A stretch of 28,502 nucleotides of DNA, from assembly GCA_002437585.1 (NCBI GenBank), contig DJQM01000035.1:56281-84782 (forward strand), in the 5' to 3' direction. Source of the stretch: Clostridiales bacterium UBA6386 (lineage in GTDB: Bacteria > Bacillota > Clostridia > Oscillospirales > Oscillospiraceae). Positions 5,982-12,941 of this stretch are shown here, one piece after another (position 1 is the first letter of the stretch; every line of letters begins with the position of its first letter). A program made the position numbers and the translations under genes. The notes beneath the pieces were generated by a model that did not search any database, was not told where the DNA came from, and worked only from the letters and a program-made list of their open reading frames with translations.

Positions 5982-8249
5982 ATTGATTTCCTCCTTAGAT
6001 TGATCCGCCGGTTTTTCCGACTTGATTTTCTGGAAATAGCGCAGACGCAGAGCGTTCGTCACCACGAACACGCTGCTGAAGCTCATGGCCGCCGCGCCCA
6101 GCATGGGGCTGAGCTGAATGCCGAAGGGCAGGTACAGCACGCCTGCCGCAATGGGAATGCCCAGGGTGTTGTAGAAGAAGGCCCAGAACAGATTCTGGCG
6201 GATATTGCGGATGGTAGCCCGGCTCAGGGCAATGGCACTGCTGACAGCCTCCAGGTCGCCCCGCATGAGCACCACGTCCGCCGCGTCGATGGCGATATCC
6301 GTACCCGCGCCCACGGCCATGCCCACGTCCGCGGACATGAGCGCGGGGGCATCGTTGATGCCGTCGCCTACCATCAGCACCTTGTGCCCCTCCTTCTGGA
6401 GGCTCTGGACGGCACCGGCCTTGTCCCCGGGAAGCACGTCGGCAATGACCCGGGAAATGCCCGCCTTCTGGGCGATGACCTGGGCGGTCAGGGCATTGTC
6501 GCCGGTGAGCATGACCACCTGTAGACCCTGCTCTTTCAGGGCATGGACGGCTTCGGCGGAGTCCTTTTTCAGCACATCCGCCGCGGCAATGGCACCCAGA
6601 TAGCCCTTCTCCGCGCTGCCGAAATACAGGGGGGTCTTCCCCTGCTTTGCCAGCTCCGGAAGCTCCGGAACGGCGATGCCCTGTTCGCGCATCAGCTGGG
6701 CGTTGCCGCCGAAGCAGCGAACCCCATCAATGACCGCAGCCACGCCCCGGCCGGGAATGGTCTCAAAATCCGTGGTTTCCGGCAGAGCCGCGGTGCCGTA
6801 TTTTTCCAGAATTGCTTTGGCGAAGGGATGCTCGGAGGAAGCCTCCAGTCCGGCGGCCAGCCGGAGCAGTTCGCTTTCCGCCAGGGCTCCGGGAAGAATG
6901 TCCGTGACCTCAGGCTTGCCGGTGGTCAGGGTGCCGGTCTTGTCCAGCACCACCGTGTCTACACGATGGAGATTTTCCAGAGCCTGGGCATTCTTAAAGA
7001 GTACGCCCATCTGGGCGCCCCGGCCGGTACCAACCATGATGGCAACGGGGGTGGCCAGTCCCAGAGCGCAGGGGCAGGAAATGACCAGCACGGACACCGC
7101 GCAGTTCAGGCTGAACTCCAGACCGTAGCCCAGGAGCATCCACACGCAGAAGGTCACGGCCGCGATGGTCATGACCACAGGCACGAACACCCCGGCGATT
7201 TTGTCCGCAAGCCGGGCAATGGGAGCCTTGGAGCCGCCGGCCTGCTCCACCATGTGGATGATCTGCGCCAGGGTGGTGTCCTGGCCAACCTTATCCGCCC
7301 GGAATTCCAGGTAGCCCTGGGTGTTGATGGTAGCGGCGCAGACCGTATCCCCAGGCTCTTTTTCCACGGGGACGCTTTCGCCGGTGAGGGCACTCTGGTC
7401 AACGCTGGCACGGCCGGAGAGTACTGTGCCGTCCACGGCAATAGCACCGCCGGAGCGGACGATCACCGTGTCGCCCACCTGCACCTGCTCCACGGGAACA
7501 GTCACCTCCGCCCCGTCCCGGCGGATCGTGGCGGTCTTGGGGCTTAAGTCCATCAGAGAGCGGATGGCATCGCCGGTTTTGCCCTTGGCTCTCGCCTCCA
7601 GGAATTTACCCAGGGTGATGAGGGTCAGGATCATGGCGGCGGACTCGAAGTACAGGTTGTGCAGGTAGTGCTTCACCAGCTCCAGATCTCCGTGACCCAT
7701 GCCGTAGGCCATGCGGAACAGTGCCGCGATGCCATAGAGCAGTGCCGCCAAGGAGCCGACCGCGATCAGGGAGTCCATATTGGGCGAGCGGTGATACAGA
7801 GCCTTCAGACCCCGGAAGTAGTAGACCCTGTTCAGGTACACCACCGGCAGAGTCAGAAACAGCTGCAAAAGTGCCGCCACCAGACCGTTTTCCACGCCGT
7901 GGTACCAGCCGGGTACCGGCAGTCCGGCCATGTGACCCATGGTGAAATACATCAGCACCACCAGGCACACCGCCGAGCCGATGATCCGGGTCTTCATTTC
8001 CTTCATGGGGTCTTCTTCTGCCTTGGGGGCGTTCTTCTTCTCCTCAGGCAGGAAGGCGTGATAGCCCGCCTTGTCCACGGCGGCCTCAATGGCGGCGGCC
8101 ACGGAAGCGTCCGTCACCTCCGCCTGCATGGTACCCGCCAGCAGATTCACATCCGCCTGGGTCACGCCCGGCACCGCCCGGCTCACCTTCTCCACCCGGG
8201 ACGAGCAGGCCACGCAGGTCATCCCCGTCACCGTAAATGTAAGCTTCAT
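5784..8249 (-). CDS. copA: Copper-exporting P1B-type ATPase with N- and C-terminal HMA domains
   Basis: An 821-residue membrane pump that uses ATP to export Cu(I). Order of parts: N-terminal HMA domain with GMTCVAC (9-15); membrane segments from about 89; TGES actuator loop near 290; CPC ion-binding motif in helix 6 (392-394); phosphorylation motif DKTGT (D436); SEHPF (HP at 474-475); GDGINDAP (628-635); last membrane pair to about 735; then a linker and a second HMA domain with GMMCAHC (765-771). The start ATG follows GGAGG. The C-terminal domain has the size and sequence of a CopZ chaperone and carries its own start signals, annotated separately. The metal assignment rests on CPC plus the CxxC HMA domains; silver is the usual second substrate. 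Confidence 0.95.
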   Translation of the reverse strand: MKLTFTVTGMTCVACSSRVEKVSRAVPGVTQADVNLLAGTMQAEVTDASVAAAIEAAVDKAGYHAFLPEEKKNAPKAEEDPMKEMKTRIIGSAVCLVVLMYFTMGHMAGLPVPGWYHGVENGLVAALLQLFLTLPVVYLNRVYYFRGLKALYHRSPNMDSLIAVGSLAALLYGIAALFRMAYGMGHGDLELVKHYLHNLYFESAAMILTLITLGKFLEARAKGKTGDAIRSLMDLSPKTATIRRDGAEVTVPVEQVQVGDTVIVRSGGAIAVDGTVLSGRASVDQSALTGESVPVEKEPGDTVCAATINTQGYLEFRADKVGQDTTLAQIIHMVEQAGGSKAPIARLADKIAGVFVPVVMTIAAVTFCVWMLLGYGLEFSLNCAVSVLVISCPCALGLATPVAIMVGTGRGAQMGVLFKNAQALENLHRVDTVVLDKTGTLTTGKPEVTDILPGALAESELLRLAAGLEASSEHPFAKAILEKYGTAALPETTDFETIPGRGVAAVIDGVRCFGGNAQLMREQGIAVPELPELAKQGKTPLYFGSAEKGYLGAIAAADVLKKDSAEAVHALKEQGLQVVMLTGDNALTAQVIAQKAGISRVIADVLPGDKAGAVQSLQKEGHKVLMVGDGINDAPALMSADVGMAVGAGTDIAIDAADVVLMRGDLEAVSSAIALSRATIRNIRQNLFWAFFYNTLGIPIAAGVLYLPFGIQLSPMLGAAAMSFSSVFVVTNALRLRYFQKIKSEKPADQSKEEINMKTVINVNGMMCAHCQARVEGACKAVPGVENAVVDLKAKNVTITGNPDIAAVKKAIVDAGYEVVD

Positions 8250-8324
8250 TTGGGAATCCTCCTTCGGGAATCACTGAGAAAATCGCCGTCATCTCCCGCC
8301 GATTTCTTCAGAGCTTCCTTGGTT

Positions 8325-8353
8325 ATTATCGCCGATTCCGGCGGGAAAATCAA
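8325..8353 (-). promoter_or_regulatory. Candidate sigma-A promoter of copA
   Basis: TTGATT (8348-8353) and GATAAT (8325-8330) on the minus strand, with a 17-bp spacer. The -35 box lies between two direct copies of ATTCCGGCGGG (8335-8345, 8365-8375), which could be regulator contacts. No classical CopY box was found, and no CsoR-like site was recognised by eye. Confidence 0.5.
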
Positions 8354-8423
8354 CTGCAATGTGAATTCCGGCGGGCTCATGGCCAGAGTGTTCACAATTT
8401 ATTAACAATTGCTTTTCCTGGTT

Positions 8424-8441
8424 ATGATACTATTTTATCAT
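8424..8441. promoter_or_regulatory. Palindromic operator candidate 1 upstream of the HxlR-type gene
   Basis: ATGATACTATTTTATCAT is a perfect inverted repeat with 6-bp arms and a 6-bp spacer. It overlaps the likely -10 region of the rightward promoter (TATGAT/TACTAT). It shares arm length, spacer length and an ACTATTTT core with the second palindrome at 8462-8479. Confidence 0.6.
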
Positions 8442-8461
8442 GTGTTTTCAAAAGCGCAAGT

Positions 8462-8479
8462 ATGCACTATTTTGTGCAT
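8462..8479. promoter_or_regulatory. Palindromic operator candidate 2 upstream of the HxlR-type gene
   Basis: ATGCACTATTTTGTGCAT is a perfect inverted repeat with 6-bp arms and a 6-bp spacer, centred 38 bp from the first palindrome and 22 bp upstream of the ribosome binding site. HxlR proteins (for example YodB, HypR) bind A/T-rich dyads of this general kind, often their own promoter; that these two sites are bound here is inference. Confidence 0.6.
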
Positions 8480-8514
8480 TACTTCCCAAAAAGATACTAA
8501 GGAGGTAACAAGGC

Positions 8515-8913
8515 TTGGAAGAAAAAGCCATCTGCCCGGTGGAGACCACCCTGGAGCTGATCGGCGGAAAATACAAGGCTCTGATCCTCTGGCACCTGTC
8601 CTCCGGCAAGCTGCGCTTTTCCGAGCTGCACAGCCGGATTTCCGGGGCTACCCCCAAAATGCTCACCCAGCAGCTGCGGGAGCTGGAAAGCCAGCAGCTG
8701 GTGCATCGGGAGGTTTACCCCGTGATCCCGCCCAAGGTGGAGTATTCTCTCACGGAAACGGGCAAGAGCCTCATGCCGGTGCTGGTAGCCATCCGGGACT
8801 GGGGCACCGCCTATCTGCGGAGCAAAAATCAGGAGCCGAACTGCTTTATGATGGGCGACGAGCCCAGCGTTTCACATCTGTGTGAGTGCAGCTGCCAGCG
8901 CGCCGCCCACTGA
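8515..8913 (+). CDS. HxlR-type winged-helix transcriptional regulator
   Basis: A 132-residue DNA-binding protein. The N-terminus CPVETTLELIGGKYKALILWHL with the family-conserved Cys (residue 7), the recognition region RISGATPKMLTQQLRELE and the wing REVYPVIPPKVEYSLTETG match the HxlR family (MarR-like fold, acts as a dimer). The start is TTG at 8515, 9 nt after GGAGG. The C-terminal tail is longer than usual and carries four extra cysteines, three of them in HLCECSC, suggesting thiol or metal sensing. It is divergent from copA and 24 bp upstream of the DegV gene, which it is probably cotranscribed with. Control of copA is possible but unproven; autoregulation through the two upstream palindromes is more likely. 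Confidence 0.9.
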   Translation: MEEKAICPVETTLELIGGKYKALILWHLSSGKLRFSELHSRISGATPKMLTQQLRELESQQLVHREVYPVIPPKVEYSLTETGKSLMPVLVAIRDWGTAYLRSKNQEPNCFMMGDEPSVSHLCECSCQRAAH

Positions 8914-8937
8914 CACCATCTGGAAAGGAAAGAGCCC

Positions 8938-9795
8938 ATGTATAAAATCAAGATTTCGACGGATTCCACCTCGGATATCCCCGCTTCCTTTCGGCAGGAG
9001 CTGAACATCAGCGTACTGCCTCTGACCATCCTGGCCGAGGGCAGGGAGTACCGGGACGGCGTGGATATCACGCCCCAGGAATTTTACAAAATTCTGGACG
9101 AGGCCACAGTACTGCCCGTGTCCTCCCAGGTTTCCGCCGCGGAGTACCTGGCTTTGTACCGGGAAGTTGCGCAAGCGGGCTACACCGATCTCATCCACAT
9201 CAGCCTGAACGGCAAAGGCTCCGGCACCTATCAGGGCGCGGTGATGACTCGGGATATGTTCCTGGAGGAAAATCCCGGCACCCGGCTGAACATCCATATC
9301 ATCGACTCCAGAACCTACAGCATGGCCTACGGCATGGCCGTGGTGGAGGCGGCCCGGATGGTTCGGGACGGAGCCGATCCGGAGACCGTCATCGCCCACA
9401 TCCAGGACTGGGTGGCGCACACCCGGCCTATGTTCGTTCCCCTGAATCTGAAGTGCGTGAAAAAGTCCGGCCGAATCTCCCCTGCCGCCGCCTTTGTTGG
9501 CGACGCCATCGGCCTGAAGCCCCTGATTACCTTTGAGGACGGCGAAGCGAAAATTCTCTCCAAGGCCAGAGGTGAGCACAAGGCCATCACCGCCCTTGTG
9601 GATATCTGCAGGAAGGAACGCCGTCCGGGTACCAGCTACTGCCTGGTTCACGGCAAGAACCAGGAGACCTTCCAGCAGCTGAAGGCCGCCTGTGCCCAGG
9701 TCATGGATCAGCCCCCCATGGCGGAATACGAGGTAGGCTGCATCATCGGCATCAACACCGGCCCGGACATGCTGGGCATTCTCTACCGGAGGTAA
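8938..9795 (+). CDS. DegV family fatty-acid-binding protein (FakB-like)
   Basis: A 285-residue protein of the DegV family, whose members (FakB) hold a fatty acid for phosphorylation by the kinase FakA. Typical signatures are visible: STDSTSDIP at the N-terminus, the substrate-binding segment HISLNGKGSGTY, DSRTYSMAYG, and KCVKKSGRISPAAAFVGDAIGLKP in the second domain. The ATG at 8938 follows GGAAAGGAAAG. It is in the same direction as the HxlR-type gene with a 24-bp gap and ends at a strong terminator. No fakA gene is in the window. Confidence 0.92.
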   Translation: MYKIKISTDSTSDIPASFRQELNISVLPLTILAEGREYRDGVDITPQEFYKILDEATVLPVSSQVSAAEYLALYREVAQAGYTDLIHISLNGKGSGTYQGAVMTRDMFLEENPGTRLNIHIIDSRTYSMAYGMAVVEAARMVRDGADPETVIAHIQDWVAHTRPMFVPLNLKCVKKSGRISPAAAFVGDAIGLKPLITFEDGEAKILSKARGEHKAITALVDICRKERRPGTSYCLVHGKNQETFQQLKAACAQVMDQPPMAEYEVGCIIGINTGPDMLGILYRR

Positions 9796-9807
9796 TTTTC
9801 TGAAAAG

Positions 9808-9832
9808 CACAGGACGAACGTCCTGTGTTTTT
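9808..9832 (+). terminator. Intrinsic terminator after the DegV gene
   Basis: CACAGGAC / GAAC loop / GTCCTGTG followed by TTTTT. Eight perfect pairs and a T tract. Confidence 0.92.
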
Positions 9833-9934
9833 CTGTCTGGTGGAAAGCTATATTTTATCTGAGCATCTCCAGAAAAACCGTCCACAGCAATCCGAAACAT
9901 TCCGCCCTGCTTTCGGCGATGCGGCCGGGGGATT

Positions 9935-10011
9935 CTTAAGGGGGCTGCTTTTCGGCGGCGCCCCTTAAGCCGGCTTCTTATCAATTTTCTTGCCGGGACA
10001 AGAACCTTGCC
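9935..10011. repeat. Dispersed repeat with two hairpins, copy 1
   Basis: This is the main content of the 340-bp gene-free stretch 9796-10135. Bases 9966-10011 are identical over 46 bp to the reverse complement of 28457-28502. Two palindromes lie inside: CTTAAGGGG (9935-9943) with CCCCTTAAG (9961-9969), and TTCTTG / CCGGGA / CAAGAA (9987-10004). There is no coding sequence and no transposase nearby. Confidence 0.8.
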
Positions 10012-10077
10012 TCCGGAGGAACCAGAGCCGAAGGTTCCCAGAAGGCTAACAGCAATGCAAACATCTCGTGTTTTTTC

Positions 10078-10105
10078 TTGCATTTTTTCCGGAATATGAT
10101 ATACT
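10078..10105 (+). promoter_or_regulatory. Candidate promoter of the ThrE-type exporter gene
   Basis: TTGCAT (10078-10083), 16-bp spacer, TATACT (10100-10105). Confidence 0.6.
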
Positions 10106-10135
10106 GTTTCCGACGTTTTTGTTGTGAGGATTCCC

Positions 10136-11368
10136 ATGGAAGAAATTACACTGCTTGATCTTGCCTGCGACTTAGGCTATGAGCTGTCCATGAGCGGCGC
10201 GGAGACCTTCCGGGTGGAGGAGAGCATCAGCCGGATTCTGGCGGCCTATGGTCTGAACGCCGAGGTTTTCGCCATTCCCAATTATCTGGCCGTCACCGTG
10301 CTCCTTAGCGACGGCACCCCCATCACCCGGATGCGGCGCATCGGCAACCACGGAAATAACCTGGACAGCCTGGAGCGGCTCAGTGCCCTCAGCCGTCGGA
10401 TCTGCCAGACACGCCCTGACCCTAAGGCCGCTCAGAAGCAGCTGGCGGACACTCTGGCGGGTACGAAGACCTATTCCCCCCTGGTGCGGGGCGTGGGGGA
10501 CTTTCTGGGAGCCGGGGGCTTTGCCCTGTTCTTCGGCGGAAGCTTTGTGGATGCTCTGTGCGGCGGCGTGTGCGGCATTCTGGTTGGGTTCGTCATGGGC
10601 TTTCTCGGCACCCGGCGGGCAGGCCCCTTCTTCAACACCCTGGCTGCGTCCTTCTTCATGGCACTGCTTGCCTACGGTCTGAACGCCGCCGGGCTTTGCC
10701 CCAACCCCAACGCCGCCACCATCGGTGCCCTGATGATTCTGGTGCCGGGGCTGATCTTCACCAACGCCATGCGGGATATTCTCTATGGGGACACCAACTC
10801 TGGCGTGAACCGGATCGTCCAGGTGCTTCTGCTGGCCGCGGCCATCGCCCTGGGTACCGCCGGTGCCTGGAATGCGGCAAGTCTCATGTGGGGGATGCCG
10901 GTATCCGCGGTCAACACCGTCTACCCGGTCTGGGCTCAGTGTCTTTTCTCCCTGATCGGCTGCATCGGCTTTTCCATTCTGTTCAATATTCACGGCCCGG
11001 GCACGGCCATCAGCACCCTGGGGGGCGTGCTGTCCTGGTTCGTATACTGCATAGCCGCCCGCCTGGGCTGCGGGGACATCGCCTGCTATTTCTGGTCTGC
11101 TCTGTTTTCCTCGGTCTATTCGGAGATCATGGCCAGGATCCGGAAATACCCGGCCATTTCCTACCTGGTTGTAACCATCTTCCCCCTGATCCCCGGCGCG
11201 GGGGTGTACTACACCATGAACTACGCCGTGCTGGGACAGATGGACGCGTTCGCCCGGGAGGGGATGCACACCGCCGCCATTGCCGGAATCATGGCCGTTG
11301 GGATTCTGTTAGGCTCTACCCTCTTCCGGCTTCATTCCGACTGGAAGCAGCGGCACCATATCGCATAG
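10136..11368 (+). CDS. Threonine/serine exporter family protein, one-piece ThrE
   Basis: A 410-residue membrane protein. The first 110 or so residues (LACDLGYELSMSGAETFRVEESI) are the cytoplasmic start of a PF06738 domain, followed by about five membrane segments; the last 130 residues form a second set of membrane helices matching PF12821 (ThrE_2). In many Firmicutes these two halves are separate genes (YjjP/YjjB types); here they are joined as in the actinobacterial ThrE. The ATG at 10136 was preferred to a GTG at 10124 because GAGGA lies 5 nt upstream of the ATG. It has its own promoter and terminator, so it is probably monocistronic. Export of small amino acids is inferred from the family. 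Confidence 0.88.
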   Translation: MEEITLLDLACDLGYELSMSGAETFRVEESISRILAAYGLNAEVFAIPNYLAVTVLLSDGTPITRMRRIGNHGNNLDSLERLSALSRRICQTRPDPKAAQKQLADTLAGTKTYSPLVRGVGDFLGAGGFALFFGGSFVDALCGGVCGILVGFVMGFLGTRRAGPFFNTLAASFFMALLAYGLNAAGLCPNPNAATIGALMILVPGLIFTNAMRDILYGDTNSGVNRIVQVLLLAAAIALGTAGAWNAASLMWGMPVSAVNTVYPVWAQCLFSLIGCIGFSILFNIHGPGTAISTLGGVLSWFVYCIAARLGCGDIACYFWSALFSSVYSEIMARIRKYPAISYLVVTIFPLIPGAGVYYTMNYAVLGQMDAFAREGMHTAAIAGIMAVGILLGSTLFRLHSDWKQRHHIA

Positions 11369-11369
11369 C

Positions 11370-11420
11370 AAAACCGGGAGCAAACGCCTTGGACGCGCTT
11401 GCTCCCGGTTTTGTTTTTTT
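11370..11420 (+). terminator. Strong intrinsic terminator between convergent genes
   Basis: AAAACCGGGAGCAA (11370-11383) pairs perfectly with TTGCTCCCGGTTTT (11399-11412), followed by GTTTTTTT. It ends the exporter transcript and overlaps the end of hicB. Confidence 0.93.
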
Positions 11421-11757
11421 ATGCCCCGTGAAGAGCCTGGGCAATGGAGCTTTCCACAAAGCTGTTCAGGGTCATATTGTGAGCCATGGCGGCGACCACC
11501 GCCTGCTTGTGCAGCTCCGGAGAAATGCGGACATTGAAGCTGCCCTTGTAGGCCCGCTCCGGCTCCTTGCCCTGATGGGCGCACAGCTCCAGGTAGTCAT
11601 CCACCGCACTGTGGAAATCCGCAACCAACTCCTGAGCGTTGCTTCCCTCGTAGGAAATCAGCGCACGGATGCCCAGAACCTTGCCGTAGAACAGAGCGTC
11701 TTCCTCCGAAAATTCCACGCTGCCAAGATAGCCCTTGTATTCCATTGTATTGTTCAC
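11419..11757 (-). CDS. hicB: HicB family antitoxin
   Basis: A 112-residue antitoxin. The N-terminal half (YKGYLGSVEFSEEDALFYGKVLGI...SYEGSNAQELVADFHSAVDDYLELC) is the degenerate RNase-H-like HicB fold that covers the toxin; the C-terminal half (GSFNVRISPELHKQAVVAAMAHNMTLNSFVESSIAQAL) is a ribbon-helix-helix DNA-binding domain. The start is a GTG at 11757, six nt after GGAGGG; its last two bases overlap the hicA stop as GTGA, so it is translationally coupled to hicA. The ORF is intact although the toxin gene is frameshifted. Confidence 0.9.
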   Translation of the reverse strand: MNNTMEYKGYLGSVEFSEEDALFYGKVLGIRALISYEGSNAQELVADFHSAVDDYLELCAHQGKEPERAYKGSFNVRISPELHKQAVVAAMAHNMTLNSFVESSIAQALHGA

Positions 11758-12010
11758 AGAAGTCCCTCCTGTTCCAGAATTTCAATCAGCTGCTTTACCT
11801 GATACTCCAATAATTCCTTCCGTGGATGAGGTTTATGCATCAAAATGGGCGGATGCTCCTCAGATACAAACACGATCCGGGATCCGCTGGTGCGGCCTTC
11901 ATTGGAACGTTCGTAGTGAAAATAACGCAGCAGGCTCTCTGCGTCGTCAAAGGTAAATGTCTTTGGCTTTGCTCTCAGTCGTCCCCGATCAGCTTTTCCT
12001 TTTGTCCCAT
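11754..12010 (-). pseudogene. hicA: Frameshifted HicA-type mRNA interferase toxin
   Basis: The ATG at 12010, behind GGGGGAAG, opens a frame reading MGQKEKLIGDD and stopping at 11975-11977. The -1 frame then reads LRAKPKTFTFDDAESLLRYF..., SGSRIVFVSEEHPPIL and MHKPHPRKELLEYQVKQL through to TGA 11754-11756, a clear HicA family sequence with the conserved histidine region. Joined at the GGGG run (plus-strand CCCC 11983-11986) the two parts give a normal toxin of about 80-85 residues. That frame has no ATG/GTG/TTG of its own before the core. It is a one- or two-base indel: a real mutation or an assembly error. No convincing slippery site for programmed frameshifting is present. Confidence 0.82.
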
Positions 12011-12037
12011 GGTGCTTCCCCCATCCGCTTCGTTTCT

Positions 12038-12046
12038 ATTATATCA
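12038..12046 (-). promoter_or_regulatory. Extended -10 promoter of the hicAB locus
   Basis: TGATATAAT on the minus strand is a consensus TATAAT box with an upstream TGn. No good -35 box is spaced correctly, as is common with extended -10 promoters. The broken toxin thus still has its promoter. Confidence 0.6.
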
Positions 12047-12088
12047 TATATCACTGACCCGCTCTGCTTGCAACTATTTTTAGTGCTA

Positions 12089-12802
12089 TTATAACTGTGA
12101 GAACACCTCTCCCAGACTCCGGTGAATCACCAGATTGGCGTAGTCGTCGTAAGGCGTCACGTCCCGGTTGATGAGCACCAGCCGCGATCCCCGGTAGTCC
12201 CGGATCAGCCCGGCGGCGGGGTACACCGTCAGGCTGGTGCCCGCCACGATGAGCATGTCCGCCTGCCGGATGGCTTTGATACTACCTTCGATGGTGGCCG
12301 GATCCAGGCTTTCCTCGTAGAGCACCACGTCGGGCTTGATGATACCGCCGCAGGTACACCGGGGAATCCCCGTGGAATTTTTCACAAATTCCGCGCTGTA
12401 GAATTTCCCGCAGTTCATGCAGTAGTTGCGCAGAACGCTGCCGTGAAGCTCATAGACCTTCCTGCTTCCCGCCTTCTGGTGTAGGCCGTCGATGTTCTGG
12501 GTCACCACCGCGCTGAGCTTTCCCTCCCGCTCCCACCGGGCAAGCACCTTATGGGTCACATTGGGTTCAAAACCCAGGGGCAGCATTTTCTCCCGGTAAA
12601 ACCGGTAGAAATATTCCGGGTTTTTCAGGAAAAAGCTGTGGCTGATGATGGTTTCCGGGGGATAATCAAACTTCTGGTGGTACAGGCCGTCCACGCTCCG
12701 AAAATCCGGGATTCCGGACTCGGTGCTGACCCCCGCGCCGCCGAAAAAGACGATATTGTGACTTTCCGCCACCCACTGCTTCAGCGTTTCCATTTCGTTC
12801 AT
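12089..12802 (-). CDS. Sir2-family NAD-dependent protein deacylase
   Basis: A 237-residue class III deacylase that removes acyl groups from lysines using NAD+. Seen in order: the NAD loop GAGVSTESGIPDFRS, TQNIDGLHQKAG, the catalytic histidine in ELHGS, the zinc ribbon cysteines CMNC...CTC, and GTSLTVYPAAGL plus LINRD for NAD binding. The substrate residues A-Y/R of the SIRT5-like desuccinylase class are not evident (FDYPPE region), so general deacetylase is the cautious call. The ATG at 12802 follows AAGGAGGGG by 8 nt. A minus-strand TTGACG/TACCAT pair (12850-12855, 12827-12832) may be its promoter. Confidence 0.94.
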   Translation of the reverse strand: MNEMETLKQWVAESHNIVFFGGAGVSTESGIPDFRSVDGLYHQKFDYPPETIISHSFFLKNPEYFYRFYREKMLPLGFEPNVTHKVLARWEREGKLSAVVTQNIDGLHQKAGSRKVYELHGSVLRNYCMNCGKFYSAEFVKNSTGIPRCTCGGIIKPDVVLYEESLDPATIEGSIKAIRQADMLIVAGTSLTVYPAAGLIRDYRGSRLVLINRDVTPYDDYANLVIHRSLGEVFSQL

Positions 12803-12867
12803 AGGGACATCCCCTCCTTACCTTCTATGGTATACCCTTTTTCGCCATCCGTCAATGGGGGAAAGCC

Positions 12868-12896
12868 TTGACAGACGGGCGGATTTCTTCTAAAAT
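12868..12896 (+). promoter_or_regulatory. Sigma-A promoter of the branching-enzyme gene
   Basis: TTGACA (12868-12873), 17-bp spacer, TAAAAT (12891-12896). Near-consensus, 45 bp before the ATG. Confidence 0.8.
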
Positions 12897-12941
12897 AGAA
12901 CTGCAAACGTTTCCCATTACCACTAGGAAAGGTGACATAAC

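Noticed and set aside
4752..6524. 590-codon plus-strand frame across the hydrolase and copA genes
   Set aside because: It runs antisense through two well-supported genes, with a His/Gly/Val-rich composition typical of shadow frames.
11975..12010. Programmed -1 frameshift as the way to make HicA
   Set aside because: No A-AAA-AAG-type slippery heptamer or stimulatory structure is visible; CAA AAG GAA AAG does not allow good re-pairing.
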